Positions 53,469 through 61,877 of a stretch of 64,000 bases of DNA are shown piece by piece. The translations under genes and the position numbers were made by a program. Origin of the DNA: Dehalococcoidia bacterium UBA1141 (GTDB lineage: Bacteria > Chloroflexota > Dehalococcoidia > Lucifugimonadales > UBA3495); contig DCAE01000109.1 of NCBI GenBank assembly GCA_002311385.1, positions 103,365 through 167,364 on the forward strand, written 5' to 3'. Below the pieces are notes generated by a model. That model searched no databases. It had not been told where the DNA came from and saw only the letters and a program-made list of their open reading frames with translations. Every line of letters starts with the position of its first letter. Position 1 is the first letter of the stretch.

Positions 53469-54653
53469 TCAGAAACTGCCCTGGGGTTCCAACCCCAGAT
53501 AAAACTGGCCAGCAGTCTCGTAGTTGGTGAGGCGGCCTTGGATGTGCTGGGTAATCACCCGGACATCCTGAAACTGGCGCTGAATAGGGTTGCTGGCAAA
53601 AATCGCGCTGGAGCCGCACAGGTTATAGGTGATATCAACTACCTCCGCCGCTTTACGTATTGCGAAGGTGGCTGCTAGGCGTAATTGAATGCGCTCTTCG
53701 GTGGAAACAGCTTGGTTCTCACATGCGCTTTTCCAGATTGACGAGACACTCTGGCCAAGAAAGGCGTCGGCCGACTGCAGAATCGCTTCCCCTTCGCCTA
53801 TGAGCCTTTGGGCCGTGGATTGGTCTTGTAAAAGATTGGATGTCCTGAGAGGATTTTTCGTCTGCGAAAGTTCGATTGCGGTTATCAAGCTGGAGCGAGC
53901 GATGCTAAGGGCCACGGTTGCATCACCCGAGGCGAAAAGCAGGGTCCTGGGAATAACGTACAGGGGTCCGTCTTCCCGCCGAGGGTCTGCCAGGTCATAG
54001 GTCCGCCCACTGGGTACGAACAAGTTATCCACCTGAAAGCTGAAGCTGCCAGTACCCCGGAGTCCGCTTACCTGCCAAGAATCTTCCAGAAAGGTTGCTT
54101 CAGACTTAGGAATGAGCATCACTCTGGGATTTTCGCCCGCCGCCAGACCGCTTTGCTGTTGATTCACGGGGTTGATGGGAGCGAGGGCGGCCAGCCAATT
54201 GGCATGGCCGCTGCCGGTGCTGAAATCCCAGGTGCCGCTTAATCGATATCCCCCATCCACCGGAACGGCGTTCACCGACGAAGTGGGAGGACCGTTTGCT
54301 ACGACGGCTCGGCTCTCGCCCCAAATCTCTCCTGCGATTTTCTCCGGCATAATGACCGAGGCTGTTGCGAATACATTATTCTGGTTTACACACCATGCAG
54401 TACTGCCATCGACTCGGGCGAATGTTCTCACGACTTGCAGAAAGTCCGGGAGACTCAACTCCGTACCCCCTAATGAGCGTGGCACAAGAAGGCGGAATAG
54501 GCCTCGCTCGGCCATTTCGCCTACCAAATCCGGGGGTAACCGACGCTCGCAATCGATGCGGTCCGTTTCTTGGGCGATGCGGTCGGCTAACTGCCGGGCA
54601 GCTTGGAGTAGCTCGCCCTGGTCGGTTTCTGAGTTGTTTTGTTTGATTGGCAT
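53469..54653 (-). CDS. Acyl-CoA-dehydrogenase-like flavoprotein
   Basis: A 394-residue member of the same flavoprotein group as the gene at 32784, resembling HsaA/DszC-type monooxygenases rather than true dehydrogenases. It shows LLVPRSLGGTELSLPDF, GSTAWCVNQNNV, GGYRLSGTWDFSTGSGHA and GLRGTGSFSFQVDNLFVP, and a C-terminal SSAIFASNPIQRQFQDVRVITQH. No catalytic Glu of acyl-CoA dehydrogenases is apparent. Substrate unknown. It lies upstream of the methyltransferase on the same strand. Confidence 0.8.
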   Translation of the reverse strand: MPIKQNNSETDQGELLQAARQLADRIAQETDRIDCERRLPPDLVGEMAERGLFRLLVPRSLGGTELSLPDFLQVVRTFARVDGSTAWCVNQNNVFATASVIMPEKIAGEIWGESRAVVANGPPTSSVNAVPVDGGYRLSGTWDFSTGSGHANWLAALAPINPVNQQQSGLAAGENPRVMLIPKSEATFLEDSWQVSGLRGTGSFSFQVDNLFVPSGRTYDLADPRREDGPLYVIPRTLLFASGDATVALSIARSSLITAIELSQTKNPLRTSNLLQDQSTAQRLIGEGEAILQSADAFLGQSVSSIWKSACENQAVSTEERIQLRLAATFAIRKAAEVVDITYNLCGSSAIFASNPIQRQFQDVRVITQHIQGRLTNYETAGQFYLGLEPQGSF

Positions 54654-54716
54654 CAGCCGTCCGAACGGTGAGTCTTGCGCTGCGGAAACACTATCTGATA
54701 ATGCTGCGCACTTAAA

Positions 54717-54747
54717 GGCCGATGTCCCGTTAACTGGGACATCGGCC
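54717..54747. terminator. Strong hairpin, probable terminator
   Basis: GGCCGATGTCCC (54717-54728) pairs perfectly with GGGACATCGGCC (54736-54747) around GTTAACT. It lies 50 bases past the stop of the minus-strand gene at 54798-55262. Only TTT follows on that strand, so the T-tract is short. Confidence 0.55.
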
Positions 54748-54797
54748 GATTCTGGTCATAGGAGCCCGATGGATCCTGGGCAAATCGACAAGAGGTA

Positions 54798-55262
54798 TTA
54801 GGCCTCTATCAACCCCTGTTCTATGGCCTTCGAAATCAGGTCTTTTCCCTCATCCAAGCGCGCATAGATAGCTTCCGAAGCGGCCGCAACCAACTCTTGG
54901 TCAAGGAGCTTGGCTTCTTCAGGAAAGCCCGCTTCCGCCAGCAACTCCTGGCCATTATCCCGTATCTGATTCAAGCCCCAAGCTATTTGAGACTCAGTAT
55001 CCCTCACATCATCGGGGAACTCAGTATGGGAACCTCCGGCTCCAAGTTTGTCGTAGCCGCCCTTGTGCCAATGCCCTCGTGGGCCGTGGGTATCGTAACG
55101 AATGGCTTCTTCGCCTCTGACATCAACCCCAAATGTTGGCCCTCCCATCTTGCTTTTCAGGCACCTGACGGGCCAGAGATAAATCTTGATATCGCCTGAT
55201 TCAGTCAACGGTCGCACCAGAACCTTTCCCAGATACGACTCACCATCAATCATCGTAGCCAT
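54798..55262 (-). CDS. Hypothetical protein
   Basis: I do not recognise the family. The 154-residue protein is soluble, acidic, and has a His/Gly-rich centre (YDTHGPRGHWHKGGYDKLG) that could bind metal, followed by two helices ending EAKLLDQELVAAASEAIYARLDEGKDLI. AGGAGAG lies before its ATG. It is divergent from the NHL lipoprotein and followed by a strong hairpin. The base composition resembles neighbouring genes. Confidence 0.6.
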   Translation of the reverse strand: MATMIDGESYLGKVLVRPLTESGDIKIYLWPVRCLKSKMGGPTFGVDVRGEEAIRYDTHGPRGHWHKGGYDKLGAGGSHTEFPDDVRDTESQIAWGLNQIRDNGQELLAEAGFPEEAKLLDQELVAAASEAIYARLDEGKDLISKAIEQGLIEA

Positions 55263-55581
55263 TCAAATTCTCTCCTTGAATATTTTAAGAGCGCTGCACT
55301 TAGGGTACGCCCTCACAGGAGATATTAACACAGAGTCCCAGCCTCAAGTCAGTGGACAAGCATCTCCGCCGACGCTACCATGCCTTCACATTGGCTACTG
55401 GAGATTAGATCGCAGGCTGAAGAATACTGGCCGGAGAATCCAGCCGGGAACGGGTGTAAGATCCAGCACTTCCCAACACCGGCCATGATTCTTGCTTTCA
55501 ATACCAATCCCACTGGCCGATCCTGCCGTAAGAAATGTTGAAATAATATTGCCCCAAATTTTCGATAACAGGAGCGATGCA

Positions 55582-56682
55582 ATGGGAAGTTCCATAAGAG
55601 GTAATCGTAGTATCACAGCCGTTTTGTTACTGGTGCTCTTTGGGCTATTCTTGGGAATAGCGTGCACGGGTCCGGCGGGTCCGGCAGGTGTCCAAGGGCC
55701 CCAAGGGGCTGCCGGCGAGCAGGGGCCTCAGGGTATCGCCGGTCCCCAAGGGCCAGCAGGAGTTGCGGCACAGGCAAGCGCCGCAATTTCTAATCAGCAA
55801 TCGCAGCAATCCGAAGAAACCGAAAACGAGAACGAAAATTCAGCATATGGTAAACCGACTATCTGGGGGGATCAGCCGGCCTACGGGATAAGCTTCAGCT
55901 CCCCCAATGGAATTGCGATAGATTCATCGGACAACGTATACGTCACCGAATTTCGCGGGAACCGGGTGCAAAAATTTAGTTTCGATGGAGTCTTGGTAGG
56001 GCGGTGGGGCTCGGAAGGAAGCGAAGATGGTCAATTTCAGAATCCAACGGGAATCGCCATTGATGGCGAAGGCAACGTTTATATCTCCGAGAGCGGCAAC
56101 CACCGTGTGCAGAAATTCGACTCAGACGGCAATTGGATCACTTCATGAGGGTCGCAAAGGTCGGGCGAAGGAGAATTTCTTTCTGCGATGGTTATAGCTA
56201 TCGATTCCGATAGCCGCCTCTAGGTGAGCGATTGGGGAAATGACCGTATTCAAGTTTTTGATTCCAATGGCGCATATTTGGATAGCTGGGGGTTGAGTGG
56301 AAAAGAGGAAGGCCAGTTGTTCACCCCCACTGGGGTCAAGGTAGATAGCGAGGGCAATGTTTGGGTCGTTGACCGAGGCAACAACCGGGTCCAGAAATTT
56401 ACCCGGGATGGCGAGTTTCTGGCCACGTGGGGCGCCGCAGGCGACGACCAAGGCCAATTTGGAGTTCCAACCAGCATCGCCTTTGATAGCGACGGCAACT
56501 TTTATGTCTCCGAGGTGGAGAATTCACGGGTGCAGATATTCAATTCGGAAGGGGAATACATATCCGATCTTGCTTCGGCGTCACTCTCCAATCCCCACGG
56601 CTTGGCTTTCGACAGCAATGGAGACCTCTATGTGGCTGATACGGGAAACAATTTCATAAAGAAATTCAGCTTGGCAGATTAG
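55582..56682 (+). pseudogene. Collagen-like NHL-repeat lipoprotein with two in-frame stops
   Basis: From ATG 55582 (AGGAG upstream) the frame encodes a lipoprotein signal peptide with lipobox LGIAC, a collagen-like Gly-x-Y stretch (GPAGPAGVQGPQG...), a linker, and NHL beta-propeller repeats (GNRVQKFSFDG, GNHRVQKFDSDG, GNNRVQKFTRDG and others). The frame is broken by TGA at 56146, at a position where NHL repeats have Trp (TSWGS), and TAG at 56221, where they have Tyr (VYVSD). Both are single-base changes (TGG to TGA; TAC/TAT to TAG). The intact form would be an extracellular propeller of unknown ligand. Confidence 0.8.
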
Positions 56683-56718
56683 CCAAAGCTTCCGCAAACC
56701 TTCAAGGAGGGTTCAAGC

Positions 56719-57303
56719 ATGACCACCAGTCCAATAGACCCGAACCGAGTGCTATTGACCGGAGAGAACCCATATATCCGTCTGAGCGAAACAGACAACG
56801 GCCCGGTTACCACGGATGCCAGCTTTTGGCGGATCCTGTTTTCACCGGGTGGTCCCGGTCACGTCCTGTTCTTGCAGAGCGAACTAACTGATAACCAACC
56901 CCGGATATATACCGACAATATAGCGATGACCCGCTGGTTGCAAAAAGAGATTCAAGGCACAATTAATCCAACATTCGGTAACTTGGAACTTGCGGAGGTT
57001 GAGTCGAGCTTCGCCAGTTCCGGGAACCTCAGGACGTCTTGGACGGAGACGGTAACTGCCAAGAACGAAATAATTGCTCTGACTTGGGAGTCTCTGGGAG
57101 AATCCTTTCTGAGCCATAGCTTTCCGGGGAGCAACCCTGACCGGCCACACGGTGTTTCCACGGTTTTGATTCCTGCAAACGCAGCCAAAGTCATTATTAA
57201 CGGAAAAACAGCATCGGGACGGCCATTTCCTCGTCAGCGAGATAGCCGAGAGCATAGCACTTGCGCCCTGGCATTTTCAGAATCTTGGCTACTTCCTTAC
57301 TAA
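56719..57303 (+). CDS. Hypothetical protein
   Basis: I do not recognise the family. The 194-residue soluble protein begins MTTSPIDPNRVLLTGENPYI, has no signal peptide or membrane helix, and ends SENSW-like AFSESWLLPY. AAGGAGG stands a dozen bases before the ATG. It lies between the NHL lipoprotein and the GMC oxidoreductase and may be co-transcribed with the latter (61-base gap). Confidence 0.6.
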   Translation: MTTSPIDPNRVLLTGENPYIRLSETDNGPVTTDASFWRILFSPGGPGHVLFLQSELTDNQPRIYTDNIAMTRWLQKEIQGTINPTFGNLELAEVESSFASSGNLRTSWTETVTAKNEIIALTWESLGESFLSHSFPGSNPDRPHGVSTVLIPANAAKVIINGKTASGRPFPRQRDSREHSTCALAFSESWLLPY

Positions 57304-57364
57304 CTAAGGCCGGACTAACAAAAGCCGGATTAGCAACCAGACACGAAGAATTTTTAGAGGTTGA

Positions 57365-58939
57365 ATGAAATACGACGTTGTTATCGTCGGCGGTGGCGCT
57401 GCCGGATCGGTGTTGGCCAGCAGGCTAGCCGCAAACGCGAATACCTCAGTTCTTTTGTTGGAAGCAGGGCCGGATTATCCCGACCCTGCCAACCTGCCCG
57501 ACGAAATCAAGTTCGGCCACACGAGATTTGCGGAAGCTCCGGACTCGGAACACAACTGGGCTCTGCGAGGAACCATCACAGAGGAGCAGGGGGAGATTCA
57601 CGTGGCCCAAGGCAAGGTGATTGGCGGAGGCTCGTCAATCAACGGTCAGGCTATGCAAAGAGGGTTCCCCGAGGATTTTGACGCTTGGTCGTCTATGGGC
57701 AACGATGAATGGTCCTACGCCAAGATTCTGCCTTACTTTAGGAAGTCGGAGCAGGACTTGGACATTCGTGATGATTTCCATGGGACGGATGGGCCAATGC
57801 CGGTCAGGCGCCGTCAGTCGGGCCCCATGCCGGATATCCAGAAGGCCTTCCACGAGGCATGTTTGCAAGAGGGCTACGGAGCGACGGAAGATACCAATGG
57901 CCCAAATCCATCGGGCATCGGCGTGTCCCCATCAAACAACCTAGACGGCGTTAGAATGAGCGCGGCTATGACCTATCTCGGGCCAATGCGCCACTGCCTC
58001 AATCTCACCGTGAGGGGAGGAGTTTCCGTCCGGAAGGTCCTGTTCCAAGATCTTAAGGCCGTGGGTGTTGAGGCCGAAAGCGGCGGCGAGGTCTTCACCG
58101 TTGAAGCAGACCGGGTGGTCTTGAGCTCCGGGGCCATAAAGTCGCCCCACCTGCTAATGCTCTCAGGAATCGGCCCCCAAGACCAGCTTCAGGAATTTGA
58201 CATACCGCTGGTCCATGAGCTCCCCGGAGTGGGACAAAGCCTATGGAACCACCTCAGCGCCCAAGTCGCCTTCAAGGTCAAGAACGGGGCCACCCTCGTT
58301 GGCGACGTTGATGCGGTGCACTTTAGCCTGCATTACACGTCACAAGGCTCCAGCGAAGCCAACGATATGCTACTGAGGACCAGCTCGGTGGTCGACGAAA
58401 GGGTGGAAAAGGTGCCCGGCCTGCGCACGATGTACCTGGCCGGAGGAGTCTCGCCAGAAGAGATGGGAAGAATATCGTGTACTCTTGGGTTGCCCGAAGG
58501 TTCAGGATACGTCAAGTTGGCATCCGCCGACGCAAGCGAACAGCCGTCATTTAACTACTGCTTTCTACAACATCCAAACGACATTCGGCGGGTGAGGGAA
58601 GGCGTGCGTATGTCGGTAAAACTTCTAGAGTCAGACCCCTACAAAGACGTGGCCGATTACAGAATACAGCCAACGGATGAGGTTCTGTCCGACGACGACG
58701 CTCTGGATTTGTGGATACGTCAAACCGTGGGCACAGCCAGACACGTATCCGGCACCTGCAAGATGGGACCCGATTCAGACCCCATGGCCGTGGTTGATCA
58801 ATACTGCAGAGTCAAAGGGGTAGAGCGATTGTGGGTGGTTGATGCGTCGGTGATGCCGAGAGTTCCCAGGTCCGGAGGCTGTCACGCCACTGTCCTCATG
58901 ATTGCGGAACGGGCTGCCGACTGGATTGGGGCAAGTTAG
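57365..58939 (+). CDS. GMC-family FAD oxidoreductase
   Basis: A 524-residue glucose-methanol-choline oxidoreductase. FAD loop VIVGGGAAGSVLASRL (6-21), GKVIGGGSSINGQAMQRG (GMC signature 1), SSGAIKSPHLLMLSGIGP (signature 2), and the C-terminal active site TARHVSGTCKMG with His460 and SGGCHATVLMIAERAADW with His near 505. It oxidises alcohols such as choline or similar; the substrate is unknown. AGAGGTTGA precedes the ATG. A bidirectional terminator follows. Confidence 0.92.
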   Translation: MKYDVVIVGGGAAGSVLASRLAANANTSVLLLEAGPDYPDPANLPDEIKFGHTRFAEAPDSEHNWALRGTITEEQGEIHVAQGKVIGGGSSINGQAMQRGFPEDFDAWSSMGNDEWSYAKILPYFRKSEQDLDIRDDFHGTDGPMPVRRRQSGPMPDIQKAFHEACLQEGYGATEDTNGPNPSGIGVSPSNNLDGVRMSAAMTYLGPMRHCLNLTVRGGVSVRKVLFQDLKAVGVEAESGGEVFTVEADRVVLSSGAIKSPHLLMLSGIGPQDQLQEFDIPLVHELPGVGQSLWNHLSAQVAFKVKNGATLVGDVDAVHFSLHYTSQGSSEANDMLLRTSSVVDERVEKVPGLRTMYLAGGVSPEEMGRISCTLGLPEGSGYVKLASADASEQPSFNYCFLQHPNDIRRVREGVRMSVKLLESDPYKDVADYRIQPTDEVLSDDDALDLWIRQTVGTARHVSGTCKMGPDSDPMAVVDQYCRVKGVERLWVVDASVMPRVPRSGGCHATVLMIAERAADWIGAS

Positions 58940-58969
58940 TACCGGCTTAACCGATGCGCAAAAACACCA

Positions 58970-58996
58970 AGGCGCTTCCCGGACCGGGAAGCGCCT
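58970..58996. terminator. Bidirectional terminator between GMC and AhpD-like genes
   Basis: AGGCGCTTCCC (58970-58980) pairs perfectly with GGGAAGCGCCT (58986-58996) around GGACC. On the minus strand TTGGTGTTTTT follows, on the plus strand ATTATTATT. Confidence 0.85.
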
Positions 58997-59028
58997 ATTA
59001 TTATTCCCATAGCAGACTGTTTATATTG

Positions 59029-59589
59029 CTAGTCTTTCGGCACCATCAGCCATTTTTGTTGGGCGGCGGCTGGGCTTAGCCACCGCTCATGGGCCTCTTG
59101 CCTGCCTGGCGGCACCTCCACCCCCAGTCCGTCAGCCAAACGCGTCATGAAATTGAACTGGCATGTAATTAGGGCCACCGATAGTATTTCCTCATCGCTT
59201 AAGCCAAGGGCTCGAAGCGCTTCCACGTCCGAGCGCTGCATCGAAGTGGGATCTCTGGTAAGTTTCGACGCATAATCCAACATTCCTCGGGTTTGAGGGT
59301 CTAGTTCAGCATCGTTATAGTCGTGCATCACGTGGCTGGCCAACTCGGGGTCGTCGGAGTGCTGACGGAGGAACCCTCCGTGAGCCATCGTTCAATATCG
59401 GCATTTGTTTATCACCGAAACCACCGTGGCGATGGCTTCTTCCTGAACTCTGGTCAGATTTGAGCCCCCAAAGAACAAGGCCTGGCTGAGGTTAAGCACC
59501 GATTCCATCGCTTTCGGGTTGATGGACATGACCTTAATCACCGGGGGCGGATCGCCGGATTTTGGCTCTGTTTCTCGTATCCAAGACAT
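59029..59589 (-). CDS. AhpD-like peroxidase-related protein, probable selenoprotein (C-x-x-U-x-x-x-H)
   Basis: The frame from ATG 59589 (an earlier in-frame ATG lies at 59631) runs 186 residues to 59029 if TGA at 59392-59394 is read through. The N-terminal part matches carboxymuconolactone-decarboxylase/AhpD relatives (SINPKAMESVLNLSQALFFGG, LTRVQEEAIATVVSVINKCRY). TGA falls exactly on the second Cys of C-x-x-C-x-x-x-H: Cys63, Sec66, His70 (in TMAHGGFLRQ). AhpD proteins supply electrons to or act as peroxidases with this Cys pair. A strong SECIS-like hairpin follows. Otherwise the gene appears as two adjacent fragments (59392 and 59388). Among the three UGA genes this one is the best supported. 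Confidence 0.88.
59361..59385 (-). promoter_or_regulatory. Candidate SECIS hairpin for the AhpD-like gene
   Basis: On the mRNA ACGGAGG pairs perfectly with CCUCCGU around a GUU loop (ACGGAGG-GUU-CCUCCGU), and GCU/AGC extends the stem beyond a C-C mismatch. The apical loop begins 17 nt after the UGA and starts with G-U, as in known bacterial SECIS elements. Confidence 0.75.
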
Positions 59590-59813
59590 ATCGTCACCAT
59601 CCGGATGGTAGATTTGGTGAGATAGTACCAAAAATTCGGAACCGAATGGAGTTTGTCACCGGCAGTTTAGCTGGTTGCTGCAAATAATCAATCGGCAGCG
59701 GTTATACCGGTGGAAACCAGCATGGTCTTTTGAAACTGGTAATTTAGCTGTGAGTATGCTGGTCGGGGATGAAGCCGCGGCAGATACGCAACTGCCGATC
59801 AAGAGTGGTTGGA

Positions 59814-61493
59814 TTACATACGCTCGGGGGCGGTCATACCCATTAGTTCCAACGCACGGCGAAACACGATCTGGGCCGACTCCACCAACTTCAACCGCGC
59901 CAAGGAGACATCCTGGTCTTCGGGGTTGGCAGAGAGTACGCGGCAGTTCTCATAGAACCAATGGAATGCCGTGGCTAGGTCCATGGTGTAGTGGGGCAGG
60001 TGGTGTGGTTCCAGCGTTGTGGCCATGTGGGCGACTAGCTCCGGGAGCCGCAGCATATACCGTATCAGACTCAGTTCGGAGGGATGGGTCAGAAGGGAGA
60101 CATCGCCTTTAGACCAGTCAATCTCCTGGCTACGGGCCAAGGTCAGTATGCTGGCATTTCTGGCGTGGGCGTACTGAACGTAGTAGACAGGGTTTTCCGA
60201 CGACTGTTCTTTGGCCAACTCTAAGTCGAATTCCATCTGGGTCGACGGGGTTCTGGCCAAGAAAAAATACCGGCAGGCGTCAGTGCCCACTTCATCGGCC
60301 AACTCTCTGAGGGAAACAAAGTCCCCAGTGCGCTTTGATGCCTTTACCAGTTCCTGACCTCGTTTTAACGTGACCATCTGGGAAATTAGGATGGTCAGTT
60401 TGTCCGAATCTACACCTAGAGCGGCCACCGCCAGCTTCATGCGAGGGACATGACCTTGATGGTCCGCACCCCAGATATTCACCACAGCGTCGAAATCGCG
60501 CTCGATAAATTTGTTGTAGTGGTAGGCGATATCCGACGCAAAGTAGGTGGGTTCGCCACTGGAGCGGACCACCACATTGTCCCGGTCGTCGCCCATCACA
60601 CTGGAGTTAAACCAAAGGGCTCCGTCGCGCTGCGAAAGGTAGTTGTTCTCCCTCAGAAGCTCCAATGCTTTATCGTATTCACCGTGCTGAAACAGGGTTC
60701 CCTCGCTGAACCAGTTGTCGAATTCCACGCCTATCAGCGATAGATCGGCGCGAATCAAATCGACCATCTTCTCCCTGGCCAGATTGCCGATTTCTTTGAC
60801 GCCTTGCTCTTCATCCATATGAGCAAATCTAGCACCTTCGCTAGCCAGAATTTCGCCAGCTAAATCTAGGATGTAATCGCCGACGTAGCCATTGGAGGGC
60901 ATCTCGGCTTCCTGACCTTGGGCCTGCATGTACCTGGCGAAAACGGACCGGTAGAAGACGTCCATCTGGGTGCCAGCGTCATTGATGTAGTACTCTCTGG
61001 TCACGTTAAAGCCCGCTGCGTCCATTATGCTGGCCAAAGCGCTGCCTAATACGGCGCCCCTGGTGTGGCCAACGTGGACCGGCCCGGTGGGGTTCACGCT
61101 GACGAACTCAATCATCACCTTTCGACCGCGGCCCATGGTCACGCTGCCGAAACCCATACCCGCTTCCCGCACCGCTTCCACCTGTTGTTGAACCCAACTG
61201 TCCCTTAGGTAGAAGTTGATGAAGCCCGGTGGGGCCACCACGACTCGGTCCACCTCTTCTCCAGGTTTGATCCTGTTGGCGAGCTCTTGAGCCAGTTCCA
61301 GTGGGTTGATGCGGGTGGCGCGGGCCAAACGCAGCGGAAGGTTGGTAGAAAAGTCACCATTCTCTGGATTGCCGGGGCGCTCCACCATGATGTCCGGCAT
61401 GGTATCTAGTTGAATCAGTCCGTCCGCTCGGGCCTGCTCCAAGGCATTGGCCACCAATTGGGTTATCGAATCCAAAACTAGGGCGGTTTCCAT
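59814..61493 (-). CDS. argS: Arginyl-tRNA synthetase
   Basis: ArgRS charges tRNA-Arg. From ATG 61493 (AAAGGACTGTCA upstream) it has 559 residues. The N-terminal Add1 domain is followed by VNPTGPVHVGHTRGAVLG with the HIGH-type signature HVGH at 140-143, NDAGTQ, WGADHQGHV, and the C-terminal anticodon-binding DALR domain ending in ALELMGMTAPERM. The KMSKS motif is degenerate (VKASKRTG), as in most ArgRS. Length is normal. An upstream start at 61550 has no support. Confidence 0.96.
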   Translation of the reverse strand: METALVLDSITQLVANALEQARADGLIQLDTMPDIMVERPGNPENGDFSTNLPLRLARATRINPLELAQELANRIKPGEEVDRVVVAPPGFINFYLRDSWVQQQVEAVREAGMGFGSVTMGRGRKVMIEFVSVNPTGPVHVGHTRGAVLGSALASIMDAAGFNVTREYYINDAGTQMDVFYRSVFARYMQAQGQEAEMPSNGYVGDYILDLAGEILASEGARFAHMDEEQGVKEIGNLAREKMVDLIRADLSLIGVEFDNWFSEGTLFQHGEYDKALELLRENNYLSQRDGALWFNSSVMGDDRDNVVVRSSGEPTYFASDIAYHYNKFIERDFDAVVNIWGADHQGHVPRMKLAVAALGVDSDKLTILISQMVTLKRGQELVKASKRTGDFVSLRELADEVGTDACRYFFLARTPSTQMEFDLELAKEQSSENPVYYVQYAHARNASILTLARSQEIDWSKGDVSLLTHPSELSLIRYMLRLPELVAHMATTLEPHHLPHYTMDLATAFHWFYENCRVLSANPEDQDVSLARLKLVESAQIVFRRALELMGMTAPERM

Positions 61494-61877
61494 TGACAGT
61501 CCTTTTCGTGGTGATCGCCTGGTTAGTCGCCGGGCTAAAGTGAGAACCAATTACAGTTACGGAAGAGCCGCAACATTAGCTGACTCATCTCGGCATAGTG
61601 TTTCCAGCAAATGTATTAAACGCAGAAAAAGCCGGGCCGTTTGTTTCAGGTATCCGGCGTGACTGGGCCTTAATGAAATAATCCTACCATAATCATATTG
61701 ACCGAACTAATAGATTTCAATTAGATTTCGATCGGTTGCATGGCGGGTTCGTTACCATATCCGCCCATAGGATTTCGTCATCTGATGGCCAAAAACGGTT
61801 GACATGGTATCCATCAGTCGTAGAATTTCGGACGGCACTAGATACAATAACCATAAATGAGAGGTTACGTTAATCCC
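61494..61877. other. Intergenic region between argS and the lipoprotein gene
   Basis: About 380 bases between divergent genes. Only the lipoprotein-side promoter (61799-61826) was recognised. Confidence 0.6.
61799..61826 (+). promoter_or_regulatory. Sigma-70-type promoter for the cupredoxin lipoprotein
   Basis: A perfect TTGACA (61799-61804) and TAGAAT (61821-61826) are 16 bases apart. Transcription would start near 61833, 45 bases before the ATG at 61878. Confidence 0.6.

Noticed and set aside
56146..56148. TGA in the NHL lipoprotein considered as selenocysteine or Trp recoding
   Set aside because: NHL repeats have Trp here, and a second stop (TAG) follows in the same gene. All other genes in the window use TGA as stop or at Cys, so Trp recoding is not supported.
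59675..60112. Open frame antisense to argS
   Set aside because: Low-complexity translation with no family signal; the argS coding frame explains the sequence.
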